Source: DATKAB01 sp964542745 (GTDB lineage Bacteria; Eisenbacteria; RBG-16-71-46). Taken from it: 64,000 nucleotides of DNA. Where the stretch lies: positions 1-64,000 of the forward strand of contig CAZIVR010000007.1 of the NCBI GenBank assembly GCA_964542745.1, read 5' to 3'. This document shows positions 28,178 to 36,448 of the stretch, one piece after another. A model generated the notes under the pieces. That model did no database searches. It worked only from the letters and a program-made list of their open reading frames with translations, and had not been told where the DNA came from. The position numbers and the translations under genes were made by a program. Numbering within the stretch: the first letter of the stretch is position 1; the number at the start of each line of letters is the position of its first letter.

Positions 28178-28601
28178 GTTCGCCCGCCCCGCCGCCCGTC
28201 GGGGCTCCCGCGCGCGGCCCGCGCTCCGGATCCCGGCGCTCGCCGCCGCCGCCACCGTCGCCGCGCGGGCGTCGCCGACGCCCGCGCGACGTCGCGGCCC
28301 CCGCGCCTCCGCGCCCGCTCGCCGCAACCCCGTGCCGCCGCCGCTCGATCGCACGCGCGGCCTCCCGGCACGCCGCCTGCTCGGAGCCGCTTCGCCGTCG
28401 TTCGAATTCGCGGCGCCGGGGACCGGGACGATGCGGGGTGGCGGGGGCCCCCGGGTCCGGCCGCGAGGCGCGTGGCCCCGCGTCGGCACGGGGAGCGCGC
28501 GAACGACGGGCCCTCTTCGCTCGCCCGGGAGCCCGCGGAACGCAGGGGGTCGCGCCGGTGGAGGCCGCGCAGGGAGGCGTGGGCCGGCGCGGCCGGGCTC
28601 G
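28178..28601. other. Non-coding gap between convergent genes
   Basis: This 424-bp region lies between the ends of two convergent genes. All frames give Arg/Pro/Ala-rich low-complexity translations without a ribosome site, signal peptide or domain, so I call no gene. The only clear structure is the hairpin at 28262-28288. Confidence 0.6.
28262..28288. terminator. Perfect hairpin, possible bidirectional terminator
   Basis: A perfect 12-bp stem (CGCGCGGGCGTC at 28262-28273 with 28277-28288) encloses a 3-nt GCC loop between convergent genes. There is no T run, so factor-independent termination is uncertain; it may protect mRNA 3' ends. Confidence 0.45.
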
Positions 28602-29648
28602 CTACCCGGGCGGGGCGCCGTGGCGCCCGCGGCCGATGAGCCGGTAGGCCACGAACAGCGCGAGCCCGGTGGCCGCGACGAGCAGCAGGCCGGTGGCGTG
28701 GGGCAGCGACTCGAGCATCAGGCTCAGCCCCGCGCACACCGCGCACAGTCCCCACAGCGCGAGCGTCGCGGCGCGGGGCGAGAGGCCGAGGCGCAGCAGC
28801 CGGTGGTGCACGTGCTCGCTGTCGGCGCCGAACACCGGGCGGCCGGCCCGGAGGCGGCGCCCGAAGGCGAACACGCTGTCGGCGATCGGCACCGCGAGCG
28901 CGGTGAGCGGGAAGAGCAGCGCGGCGGTGGTGGTGGCCTTGCGGTTCTCGAGCAGCGAGGCCGCGGCCAGCACCAGGCCCAGGAAGTGGCTGCCGGTGTC
29001 GCCCATGAAGATCCGGGCGGGCGGGAAGTTGAAGACCAGGAAGCCCGCGGTGGTGCCGATCAGGAGCGAGGCGAGGAACATCACGTAGAAGTCGCCGTGG
29101 CCGCGGCCCACCCACCACAGCGTGGCCGCCGCGATCAGCACCACGCCCGAGGCCAGCCCGTCGAGCCCGTCGATCAGGTTGACCGCGTTGATCACGATCA
29201 CCACCCAGAGCACGGCGAGCGGGCCGCTCAGCCACCCGGCCTCGAACGGCGCGCCGAACGGGTTCGACACCAGCGGCACGCCGTAGCCGGACGCCATCAG
29301 GATCACGCCCGCGAGCGCCTGCACCAGCAGCTTGAGCCGCGGCGGGGCGCCCCGCGTGTCGTCCAGGACTCCGAGGACCAGCAGCGGCACCGCGGCCAGC
29401 GTGAGCCCGAGCAGGGGGCGCACGTCCAGCTCCTGCGCCTCGTTGGGGAGCGCGCGGGCGAGCCACGCCACGCCGAGGGCCGCCACCACCATGGCGAGCC
29501 CGCCCAGCGTGGGCACCGCGTCGCGGTGCACGCGGCGCGGGCCCGGGTGGTCGAGCGCGCCGGCGCGGATCGCGAGCCGGCGCACCAGCGGCGTGGCCAC
29601 GAGCATCAGCGCGAACGCGGCCAGCGCGAGCTGCAGCGAGGTCGGCAC
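28602..29648 (-). CDS. Undecaprenyl-phosphate glycosyl-1-phosphate transferase (WecA/TagO/MraY-like)
   Basis: The GTG at 29648 (VPTSLQLALAAF) starts 2 nt after the glycosyltransferase stop, giving 348 residues with about ten helices. The superfamily motifs are present: VLDDTRG on the first cytoplasmic loop, NAVNLIDGLDGLASG (the catalytic NxxNxxDGxDGLA), GDTGSHFLG and the HVHHRLLRLG His-rich loop that marks WecA/TagO rather than MraY. It should transfer a HexNAc-1-phosphate from UDP-sugar to the lipid carrier, starting O-antigen or other surface polysaccharide synthesis. The co-transcribed GT2 probably adds a later sugar. Confidence 0.92.
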   Translation of the reverse strand: MPTSLQLALAAFALMLVATPLVRRLAIRAGALDHPGPRRVHRDAVPTLGGLAMVVAALGVAWLARALPNEAQELDVRPLLGLTLAAVPLLVLGVLDDTRGAPPRLKLLVQALAGVILMASGYGVPLVSNPFGAPFEAGWLSGPLAVLWVVIVINAVNLIDGLDGLASGVVLIAAATLWWVGRGHGDFYVMFLASLLIGTTAGFLVFNFPPARIFMGDTGSHFLGLVLAAASLLENRKATTTAALLFPLTALAVPIADSVFAFGRRLRAGRPVFGADSEHVHHRLLRLGLSPRAATLALWGLCAVCAGLSLMLESLPHATGLLLVAATGLALFVAYRLIGRGRHGAPPG

Positions 29649-29650
29649 GG

Positions 29651-30514
29651 TCAGCGGCTCCGCAGCGCGTTGTGGGCGAGCATGAGCAGGGCGCGCAGCA
29701 TCACGAACGCGCCCACCGGCACGGCGAGCAGCGGGTTCCGCGAGTGGTGCTTGCGGAAATAGCGGATCATGCCGAGGTGCCGCGACCAGATCACCCGGGG
29801 CGCGACCTTGCCCTTGCTCGCGCCGATGTGGTGCGTGACCTCGGCCGCGGGCAGGTAGCGGTTGGTCCAGCCGGCCTGCTGGAAGCGCCGGCACCAGTCC
29901 ACGTCCTCGTTGAACATGAAGAACTTCTCGTCCATGCCGCCCACGCGCTCGATGGCCGAGCGCCGCACCAGCATGCAGGCCCCCGACAGCCAGTCCACGT
30001 CGCGCGGGCTGGCGTGGTCCCAGTCCGAGAGCAGGTAGCGCCGCGACCAGGGATTGTTCGGGAACAGCCGGGTGAGGAGCGAGTAACGGTTGAACAGGAA
30101 CGTGAAGGCGCCCGGAAACGAGCGCGCCGAGTACTCGAGCGAGCCGTCGGTGTTGAGGAGCTTCGGGCCCACCATCGCCACGCCCGGATGGGCCTCGAGG
30201 TGGTCGAGCATGGCGCGCAGCGACCCGCGGTGGGGGACGCAGTCGGGATTGAGCACCAGCACGCAGGGCGCCGAGGTGGTGGCGATGCCCTGGTTGACGG
30301 CACGGGCGTAGCCCACGTTCTCGGCGTTCACCACCAGCCGCGCCGTCCCGCCGCGCCGGGCCATCATCTCGGCCGTGCCGTCGCGCGAATCGTTGTCGAT
30401 CACCAGCAACTCGAGCGCGATCCCCCCGGCGCGGGCGTCGGCCTCGAGGGCGTCGAGGCATTCCGCCAGGGCGTCGCGCGACTTGTAGTTGATGACGACG
30501 GCGGAAAGGTCCAT
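29651..30514 (-). CDS. Family 2 glycosyltransferase (rhamnosyltransferase-like)
   Basis: The ATG at 30514 begins directly with the GT-A fold (MDLSAVVINYKSRDALAECL), so an upstream extension is not needed. The motifs are ELLVIDNDSRDGTAE, NVGYARAVNQG, the DxD-like LNPDCVP and FFMFNEDVDWCRRFQQAGW, typical of WbbL/rhamnosyltransferase-like GT2 enzymes. The 287 residues end with one weak hydrophobic segment (LLAVPVGAFVMLRALLML), suggesting membrane association. It lies in an operon with the WecA/TagO-like transferase, so it acts in surface polysaccharide assembly. Confidence 0.9.
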   Translation of the reverse strand: MDLSAVVINYKSRDALAECLDALEADARAGGIALELLVIDNDSRDGTAEMMARRGGTARLVVNAENVGYARAVNQGIATTSAPCVLVLNPDCVPHRGSLRAMLDHLEAHPGVAMVGPKLLNTDGSLEYSARSFPGAFTFLFNRYSLLTRLFPNNPWSRRYLLSDWDHASPRDVDWLSGACMLVRRSAIERVGGMDEKFFMFNEDVDWCRRFQQAGWTNRYLPAAEVTHHIGASKGKVAPRVIWSRHLGMIRYFRKHHSRNPLLAVPVGAFVMLRALLMLAHNALRSR

Positions 30515-30827
30515 GCGCCCCGGCGGGGTCGGACGGCGAGTGGTGCGGCGAGAGCCGGAAGGTTCACCCGCGGGCCGTCGGGAAAATGCGCGGGCGTGGG
30601 GTTCCGGGACCCTTCCCCACGAAGCTTTCGGGCTCCGGAGGTCCGCCACGCCGCGCGCGCCGCATTTTGGGCCAAGTGCTGCGGGGATGCAACGCCGCGG
30701 GGCCGGAAATCGCGGCCGAGACGCCTTCCGGTGGCCGGGCGCCGCGGCGCTCCGGGCGACCGGCCGCGCGGCGCCGCGGGGGTCCGGGGCTGCGGGGTCC
30801 GCCCGCGCGGGCCGGCTCCCGCCCGCG
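30515..30827. promoter_or_regulatory. Non-coding region upstream of glycosyltransferase operon
   Basis: This 313-bp region lies between the glycosyltransferase start and the end of the Mut7-C gene (both minus strand). It probably holds the operon promoter, but I cannot point to a convincing one. It contains an imperfect inverted repeat whose outer arms are AAAATGCG at 30583-30590 and CGCATTTT at 30661-30668, unusually AT-rich for this DNA. I see no gene in it. Confidence 0.4.
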
Positions 30828-31319
30828 TCAGGCGGGTTCGCCGGGAGGGTCCGCGGGCAGCGGCCGGCCGAGCGTGCGCTCGAGCCATTCGCGGAGCCGC
30901 GCCACGTGCGTGCCCTCCCAGTACCACTTGCCGCACTGCGGGCAGTAGTTCACGGCGCGGGTCGCGCGCAGCACCCGGCCCGGGATCTCGCCGCGCGCCT
31001 CCATCGGGTGGCGCCGCTGGAGCGCCACGTTGCAGGCGGGGCAGCGGCTGAAGGGCGCCCCGGCCGGCTCGTGCGCGGCGGCGATGCCGCGCACCGCCGC
31101 CTCGGGCGCGCCGCGGTTCACGACCAGCCGCGGGATCGCGCCGAAGCGGCGCGGGTGCCGGGTGCTGGAGGAGAGCACGGTGCGGCCTTCGCGCCGGGCG
31201 AACTCGAACAGCTCCTCGAGCCGGGCGCCCCGCAGCGTGGCGACGTCGAAGCCGAGGAAGCGGAGGCGGCGCGCCACGAAGTCGAGCGAGGAGTCGGTCA
31301 CGAAGCGGGCCGGGGGCAT
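30828..31319 (-). CDS. Mut7-C RNAse domain protein (PIN-like plus zinc ribbon)
   Basis: The 163-residue protein has an N-terminal PIN-like half (RFVTDSSLDFVARRLRFLGF, with acidic Asp8) and a C-terminal zinc ribbon with CPAC and CPQC pairs (NYCPQCGKWYWEGTH), the architecture of the Mut7-C domain. Bacterial members are often stand-alone; a nuclease role is inferred from the fold, with no known target. TAGCGT lies 9 nt before the ATG and there is no Shine-Dalgarno. It is divergent from the nitroreductase gene. Confidence 0.85.
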   Translation of the reverse strand: MPPARFVTDSSLDFVARRLRFLGFDVATLRGARLEELFEFARREGRTVLSSSTRHPRRFGAIPRLVVNRGAPEAAVRGIAAAHEPAGAPFSRCPACNVALQRRHPMEARGEIPGRVLRATRAVNYCPQCGKWYWEGTHVARLREWLERTLGRPLPADPPGEPA

Positions 31320-31358
31320 GGGGGGGGGACGCTAGCGGCGCCGTGCGCGGGGCGGCAA
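31320..31358 (-). promoter_or_regulatory. Leaderless-type promoter of Mut7-C gene
   Basis: On the minus strand TTGCCG (31353-31358), an 18-bp spacer, TAGCGT (31329-31334) and 9 nt (all C) lead to the ATG at 31319. Both promoter boxes and the short distance fit a leaderless start. Confidence 0.5.
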
Positions 31359-31405
31359 GCGCGGCCCCCCAACTCCATGCGGTCCACCCCGTTCCCGGAG
31401 CGCGA

Positions 31406-31445
31406 TTGACGCGGGGCCGGGCCCTCCCGCACTCTCCCGCCCACG
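31406..31445 (+). promoter_or_regulatory. Promoter of nitroreductase-like gene
   Basis: TTGACG (31406-31411) with an 18-bp spacer leads to CACTCT (31430-31435), 10 nt before the ATG. The -10 is a weaker version of the window's TANNNT pattern. There is no Shine-Dalgarno. Confidence 0.4.
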
Positions 31446-32648
31446 ATGAAACCCGCCACAGGCGGCACGAGGCCGCGCCTGGGCCCCATCGAGCGGCCCG
31501 ATTCCCACGACAGCGATCGTCGCCGGTTCCTCCTCGCTGCAGGAGGAGCCGCGGTCTATTGCGCGCTCGGACCCGCGCTCGCGGCCGCCGAGAAGCTTCC
31601 CGACACGCGCCCCGGGCTCCAGCCGTGGTCGCTGCCCGGCGACCTGCCCGCCAACCCGGTGGACGCCGCGCGCGCGCTGATCGGGGCCGCGGTGCTCGCC
31701 CCGAGCGACTGGAACACGCAGCCCTGGCGCTTCGAGGTGGACGGGAACCTGATCCGGGTCGTCGCCGACGCGCGCCGGGCGCTCTCGGTCACGGACCCCG
31801 AACGCCGCGGCATGATGATCGGCCTCGGCGCCGCGCTCGAGAACATGCTGATCGCGGCCCGCGCGTGGGGTCAGCGGCCTTCGGTCCAGTACCTGCCCCA
31901 CGAGGGCGCCCGCGGCGTGGTGGCCGAGGTCTCGTGGATGGGCGGCGAGGCGCGCCGCGACCGGGCGCTGTTCGAGGCCATCCCCGCGCGCCGCACCAAC
32001 CGCCGGGACTTCGACGAGCGCGGCATCTTCCCGCAGAACCGCTCGCTGCTGATGGCCGAGGCGATGGAAGGGCTCGAGTTCCACTGGCTCGACGACCCCG
32101 AGCGCATGCGCTCGGTGGCCGACCTCGCCTACGAAGCGACGCGCGCCCAGGTGGGCGACGGCCGGGCCCAGGCCGAGCAGTTCTCGTGGATGCGCTTCGA
32201 CGGCGACGAGAAGCGGCGTGGCGACGGCGTGCCGGTCGGGGCGCTCGAACTCTCCGGCCCCGCCGGCTGGCTCGCCGGCCGCTACTTCCGGCCCGGAAGC
32301 TGGTTCGCGCGCTTCGGCACCGAGTACGCCGCCAAGCAGGCGCGCTCCCAGGTGAAGAGCGCGGGCGCGCTGCTGCTGGTCTCCGCGCCGAGGAAGGACG
32401 ACACCCAGTGCCTGCTGTGCGGGCAGAGCTACGAGCGCCTCGCGCTCAAGGCCACCCACCTCGGGATCGCGAACCAGATCCTGAGCGCGCCGGTCGAGGT
32501 GGCCCGCCTGCGGCCCGACCTGCGCCGGGCGTTCCGCGCCCCCGCGGGGAACGAGCCGCTGCTGCTGGTCCGGCTCGGCCACGCCCGCACCCCGGAGCCC
32601 GCCCCGCGCCGCGCGGTCAGCGTGGTCGCGACCTTCCGCAACACCTAG
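31446..32648 (+). CDS. Acg-family FMN-binding nitroreductase-like protein, Tat-exported
   Basis: The 400-residue protein begins with a twin-arginine signal (DSDRRRFLLAAGGAAVYCAL), so it should be exported folded with its cofactor. The mature part has the Acg/nitroreductase landmark AVLAPSDWNTQPWRFEVDG and FEAIPARRTNRRDFDER. A late Cys pair (DDTQCLLCGQ) is unusual and could bind metal or form a disulfide. Two fused nitroreductase-like halves are typical of Acg. The substrate is unknown. It lies just upstream of the cytochrome operon in the same direction, so a redox link is possible; a 264-bp gap with its own promoter-like site separates them. Confidence 0.82.
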   Translation: MKPATGGTRPRLGPIERPDSHDSDRRRFLLAAGGAAVYCALGPALAAAEKLPDTRPGLQPWSLPGDLPANPVDAARALIGAAVLAPSDWNTQPWRFEVDGNLIRVVADARRALSVTDPERRGMMIGLGAALENMLIAARAWGQRPSVQYLPHEGARGVVAEVSWMGGEARRDRALFEAIPARRTNRRDFDERGIFPQNRSLLMAEAMEGLEFHWLDDPERMRSVADLAYEATRAQVGDGRAQAEQFSWMRFDGDEKRRGDGVPVGALELSGPAGWLAGRYFRPGSWFARFGTEYAAKQARSQVKSAGALLLVSAPRKDDTQCLLCGQSYERLALKATHLGIANQILSAPVEVARLRPDLRRAFRAPAGNEPLLLVRLGHARTPEPAPRRAVSVVATFRNT

Positions 32649-32788
32649 GCTCCGCTCCAGAACGCCGCGCGAGCGCGCTGGGGCCGCCGGCGGGCTGGTC
32701 GCCCGGCGCGGCCCTTCCGGGCCGGACGTCGCCCGCCACCCTTTCCGGCGCCCGCAGGCCCGGACCCCCGCGGCCACCCTCCGGCTCC

Positions 32789-32809
32789 GTAGGTATACCT
32801 AGGTAGCAT
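32789..32809 (+). promoter_or_regulatory. Interleaved palindromes overlapping a -10 element before the electron-transfer operon
   Basis: Three 5-bp half-sites, AGGTA / TACCT / AGGTA (32791-32805), form two overlapping perfect palindromes, AGGTATACCT and TACCTAGGTA. They run into TAGCAT (32804-32809), a -10-like hexamer. This AT-rich island stands out in GC-rich DNA and lies about 105 bp before the decaheme gene. It is a candidate operator for a dimeric regulator. Confidence 0.45.
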
Positions 32810-32912
32810 TTCGGCCCTCACCGGTTCCGTCCAAGGTTCCAGGCGAACGGAACTCCCACGCGCGGTCCGGCCGCCTCGCCGGCCACGACGGGGGAGACGG
32901 TGGAGGTGGAGG

Positions 32913-33833
32913 ATGCGACGAGGACTGGTGGTGGCGGGCGCCCTGCTCGGCGCCTCGCTGTTGTCCATGACCGCGGCGCGGGCGCCCGACTCGCAGCCCG
33001 CCGCGACGCTCGCCGGCTCGGAGTCGTGCGAGGAGTGTCACGCCAACGCCTACAAATCCTGGATGCGCGGCTCGCACGGGCGCGCCAGCCGGGATTCCGT
33101 GCTGACCGGCGCCTCGGTGAGCTGCGAGTCCTGCCACGGGCCGGGCTCGCTTCACGTGGCGGCCGACAACGACCGCGACGATCCCGGCTTCGACACCATG
33201 AAGAAGTTCGCCCGCATGCCGCAGGACGAGGCGAACGCGACCTGCCTGACCTGCCACAACACCGGCGAGCAGTTCTACTGGGAGCACAGCTCCCACGAGC
33301 GCAAGGGCGTGCGGTGCGTGGACTGCCACTCCATGCACGACGCGCACGATCCCGGGGCCGCGGCCCAGCTCCAGACCGCGCGGGCCAGCGACCAGTGCCT
33401 CAAGTGCCACCTCTCGAAGAAGCTGCAGACGTCGAAGTCGGCGCACATGCCGCTGCGGGAGGGCGGGATGGAGTGCTCGAGCTGCCACAACCCGCACGGG
33501 GCCGCGGCGCCGAAGCAGCTTCGCGCCGCCTCCACCAACGAGCTGTGCGAGAGCTGCCACGCCGACAAGCGCGGGCCGATGCTGTGGGAGCACGCGCCGG
33601 TGCGCGAGGACTGCACCACGTGCCACGAACCCCACGGCGCCAACAACGACAAGCTCCTGACCGGAAAGAAGCCGTTCCTGTGCCAGCGCTGCCACATCGC
33701 GACGCGGCACCCGAGCAACCTCTACGACTTCCCCGACCTGGCCAGCAACCGGCTCAACAACCGGTCGTGCACCAACTGTCATTCGCAGATCCACGGCTCC
33801 AACCACCCGTCAGGGAAGTTCTACCTGAGGTAG
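32913..33833 (+). CDS. Periplasmic decaheme c-type cytochrome, MtrA/DmsE/PioA family
   Basis: The 306-residue protein has a signal peptide and exactly ten CxxCH heme sites (first Cys at 39, 71, 111, 135, 162, 188, 212, 234, 257 and 286), the count and length of MtrA/DmsE. Extra His residues between sites suit bis-His ligation. Such proteins insert into an MtrB-type barrel and carry electrons between periplasm and cell surface; the next gene encodes that barrel. GGAGG precedes the ATG. The direction of flow (metal reduction, iron oxidation or DMSO reduction) cannot be read from sequence. Confidence 0.93.
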   Translation: MRRGLVVAGALLGASLLSMTAARAPDSQPAATLAGSESCEECHANAYKSWMRGSHGRASRDSVLTGASVSCESCHGPGSLHVAADNDRDDPGFDTMKKFARMPQDEANATCLTCHNTGEQFYWEHSSHERKGVRCVDCHSMHDAHDPGAAAQLQTARASDQCLKCHLSKKLQTSKSAHMPLREGGMECSSCHNPHGAAAPKQLRAASTNELCESCHADKRGPMLWEHAPVREDCTTCHEPHGANNDKLLTGKKPFLCQRCHIATRHPSNLYDFPDLASNRLNNRSCTNCHSQIHGSNHPSGKFYLR

Positions 33834-33842
33834 GAGACGGCC

Positions 33843-35978
33843 ATGTCATCGAGAATCGGAACGTTCGGAGCGGCGGCGGTCCTGGCCGCCGCGCTGTGGG
33901 CCGGCGCCGGGCATGCGGCCGGCGAGAACCACGCCACCTTCGGCAGCCGATGGTGGACGCAGACCGCGCCCGAGGCGACCTACCGCGAGTACGTGGACCT
34001 TTCGCGCGGCGGGTACCTCGAGTCCTTCCTGGTCCGGGAGTGGAACGCCGACAACGCGCTCGTCCTGAGCGGCGAAAACGCGCTGCGCGGGGACCAGTCC
34101 ACGCGGCTCGCGCTCGCGCGCGGCGTGCGCTGGCGGCTCGAGGTGCGGAACGACCAGATCCCGCACCTCTTCAGCCCGGTGACGCGCTCCCTCTACACCG
34201 AGACCTCGCCCGGCGTGTTCCGCCTGCCCGATTCGCTGCAGGCGCGCAACCAGTCGTTCCCGGGCAACTACGGAACCATCATGTCGGACGCGCTGCGGCA
34301 CGCCTCGCGGGTCGAGGCGGGCTTCCGCACCGAGATCTCGACGGTGCGCCTGCGCTCGCGCCCGGCGCCCGGCTGGCGCTTCGAGCTGAACGGGGAGCGC
34401 CGCGACCGCTCGGGATACAAGGCGATCGGCGCCCCGTTCGGGTTCAGCACCGCGATCGAGATGCTGGAGCCGATCCAGCAGCAGACGCGGACCGGTTCGG
34501 CCACCGCGACCTACCAGCGCGGTGCGGCCAAGGTCGCGGCCACGGTCGGCCTGTCCACGTTCCGCAACCGGGTGGGCGAGCTGGTCTGGGACAACCCGAA
34601 GCGCCTGACCGACCGCAGCGCCTCGGCCGACGACGCCTCTTCGCAGGGACAGCTGGACCTCGCCCCCGACAACCGCCTGGTGAGCGGGCAGGTGGCGCTC
34701 GGCTACCGGCTGCCGCGCCGGACCACGTTCTCGGCCACCGTCGGCGCGAGCCAGGGAACCCAGGACGACGCGTTCCTCCCGTTCACCATCAACAGCGCGA
34801 TCGCCCAGCGCTCGCTGGACTCGCTGCCCGCGCGCAGCCTCGACGGCAAGCGGGTCAGCGTGCGGCAGGACTACCGGCTCACCACGCGGGCGTGGCCGGG
34901 CGTGAGCGGAACGCTGCGCTTCCACTCGTCGCACGTGGACAACCAGACGCCGGAGCTGTCCTTCATCGGCGGGGTGCGCGGCGACCAGTCGTTCTCGCGG
35001 GGCGAGCGCAAGAACCACCCGTACGGGCACACGCACAGCGTGCTGGGCGCCGACCTCGACTTCCGGGTCGCCGGCCCGCTCGGCGTGGGCGTGCTGGTGG
35101 AGCGGCGCACGCGCGACCGGACCTTCCGCGAGATCGAGAAGGACGACGAGAACGTGTTCGGCGCGCACGCGAGCGCCGACCTGACCGACGACCTGAGCCT
35201 GTCCGCCAACGTCCGCGTCGCGGAACGCACGCTCGACGCGTTCCACGACTCGGACTACAAGAACGCCGCGGGCGTCTTCATCGAGCAGCCCAAGCTGCGC
35301 CGGTTCGACGTCGCCAACCGCAAGCAGACCGCGGGCGGCGCGGACGTGTCCTGGCAGCCGGTCCGCTGGTTCGGCGTGGACGCGCAGTACGGCTACCAGC
35401 TGAACGACTTCCCGGACTCCCGCTACGGCCTCGGGCGCGAGGAGCAGCACCTGGTGGTGACCGAGGCCACGCTGCGCCCGCGGCCGCGCGTGGCGCTGAG
35501 CGGGGGCTACGGCTTCGGGCAGGCCGAGACCGAGCAGAACTCGAACGAGACCAACGCCAGCGCGCCGCCCACCGACGACGCGGCCACCGACTGGACCGCC
35601 ACGATCAAGGACCGCAACGTCTACGTGTTCGGGAACGCCGAGTGGTGGGCCATCGAGCGCCGGCTGGCGTTCACCGCCGCCTACGAGTTCACGCGCGCGC
35701 TCGGCGACTACCGCTTCCGGCTGACCCCGAGCGTGTCGCTGCCCACCACGCTGTACCGCCGGCACGACGCGCAGCTCGGCGCGCGCTGGCGCCTCCAGCA
35801 CTCGACCGAAATCGGCGGCCGCTGGTCCTACGAGGAGTACGACGTCACCGACGTCCTGAACGAGAACATTCCGCTGTTGCAGTTCACCGGCACCTCGGCG
35901 ACCGCGATCTACCTGGGCGACAGTCACCAGGACTACCGGGCGCATCGTCTCGAAGTCCTCGCCACGCGCCGCTTCTGA
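33843..35978 (+). CDS. MtrB/PioB-family outer-membrane porin of the electron conduit
   Basis: The 711-residue protein starts 9 nt after the decaheme stop with AGGAG upstream. After a signal peptide (cleavage AHA-AG) it is almost all long amphipathic strands with Gly/Asp/Arg-rich loops, ending ATRRF with terminal Phe. MtrB/PioB landmarks include the early GYLESFLVREWNADN and the repeated RSGYKAIGAPFGF-like turns. It forms the sheath around the decaheme cytochrome. The N-terminal CxxC of Shewanella MtrB is absent; the mature protein seems to lack cysteines altogether, so its folding differs from that model. Confidence 0.9.
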   Translation: MSSRIGTFGAAAVLAAALWAGAGHAAGENHATFGSRWWTQTAPEATYREYVDLSRGGYLESFLVREWNADNALVLSGENALRGDQSTRLALARGVRWRLEVRNDQIPHLFSPVTRSLYTETSPGVFRLPDSLQARNQSFPGNYGTIMSDALRHASRVEAGFRTEISTVRLRSRPAPGWRFELNGERRDRSGYKAIGAPFGFSTAIEMLEPIQQQTRTGSATATYQRGAAKVAATVGLSTFRNRVGELVWDNPKRLTDRSASADDASSQGQLDLAPDNRLVSGQVALGYRLPRRTTFSATVGASQGTQDDAFLPFTINSAIAQRSLDSLPARSLDGKRVSVRQDYRLTTRAWPGVSGTLRFHSSHVDNQTPELSFIGGVRGDQSFSRGERKNHPYGHTHSVLGADLDFRVAGPLGVGVLVERRTRDRTFREIEKDDENVFGAHASADLTDDLSLSANVRVAERTLDAFHDSDYKNAAGVFIEQPKLRRFDVANRKQTAGGADVSWQPVRWFGVDAQYGYQLNDFPDSRYGLGREEQHLVVTEATLRPRPRVALSGGYGFGQAETEQNSNETNASAPPTDDAATDWTATIKDRNVYVFGNAEWWAIERRLAFTAAYEFTRALGDYRFRLTPSVSLPTTLYRRHDAQLGARWRLQHSTEIGGRWSYEEYDVTDVLNENIPLLQFTGTSATAIYLGDSHQDYRAHRLEVLATRRF

Positions 35979-36057
35979 ACGGAAGCCGCGGGCGGGCGAA
36001 CCCCGCCGGGATCCCGGGCGGCGAACCCCCCGGGACCCGGCGAACGAAGGAGAAGCC

Positions 36058-36441
36058 ATGAAGTCTGCCCCGATCTTCATCCCGATGGCCGTCGCCGCGG
36101 TGCTCGCCGTGTTCGCCGCCGCGCCCAAGGACAGCGCCACGGCCGGCAAGGACCTGTTCCTCCAGTACAAGTGCAACTCCTGCCACACGCTCAAGGCGCA
36201 CGCGATCGTGAAGCAGGCGGACGCCGAGGAGGAGGAGGCCAAGGAGGGCGACCGCAAGCCGCCCGATCTCTCCGGGGCCGGGAAGAAGCGCACCGCCGAG
36301 TGGATCGGCAAGTACATGCTCAAGACGGTGGACAACGACGGCGAGAAGCACCGCAAGAAGTTCAAGGGCACCGAAGCCGAGCTGAAGACGCTCGCCGCCT
36401 GGCTCGAGTCGCTCAAGGGCGAGAAGAAAGCGGCGAAGTGA
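36058..36441 (+). CDS. Small monoheme c-type cytochrome
   Basis: The 127-residue protein has an N-terminal signal or anchor (about 1-21) and one heme site, CNSCH at 39-43. PPDLSGAG at about 68-75 and a Met at 87 (KYMLKT) are likely distal-side elements, as in class I cytochromes. A strongly acidic/basic linker (ADAEEEEAKEGD) and a Lys-rich tail suggest electrostatic docking to a partner. AAGGAGA precedes the ATG. It could shuttle electrons between the NapC-like protein and the decaheme cytochrome. Confidence 0.88.
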   Translation: MKSAPIFIPMAVAAVLAVFAAAPKDSATAGKDLFLQYKCNSCHTLKAHAIVKQADAEEEEAKEGDRKPPDLSGAGKKRTAEWIGKYMLKTVDNDGEKHRKKFKGTEAELKTLAAWLESLKGEKKAAK

Positions 36442-36448
36442 GCCGGCG

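Noticed and set aside
30515..30649. A longer N-terminus for the family 2 glycosyltransferase
   Set aside because: The extra 45 residues are Arg/Pro-rich, and the GT-A fold starts right at the Met at 30514.
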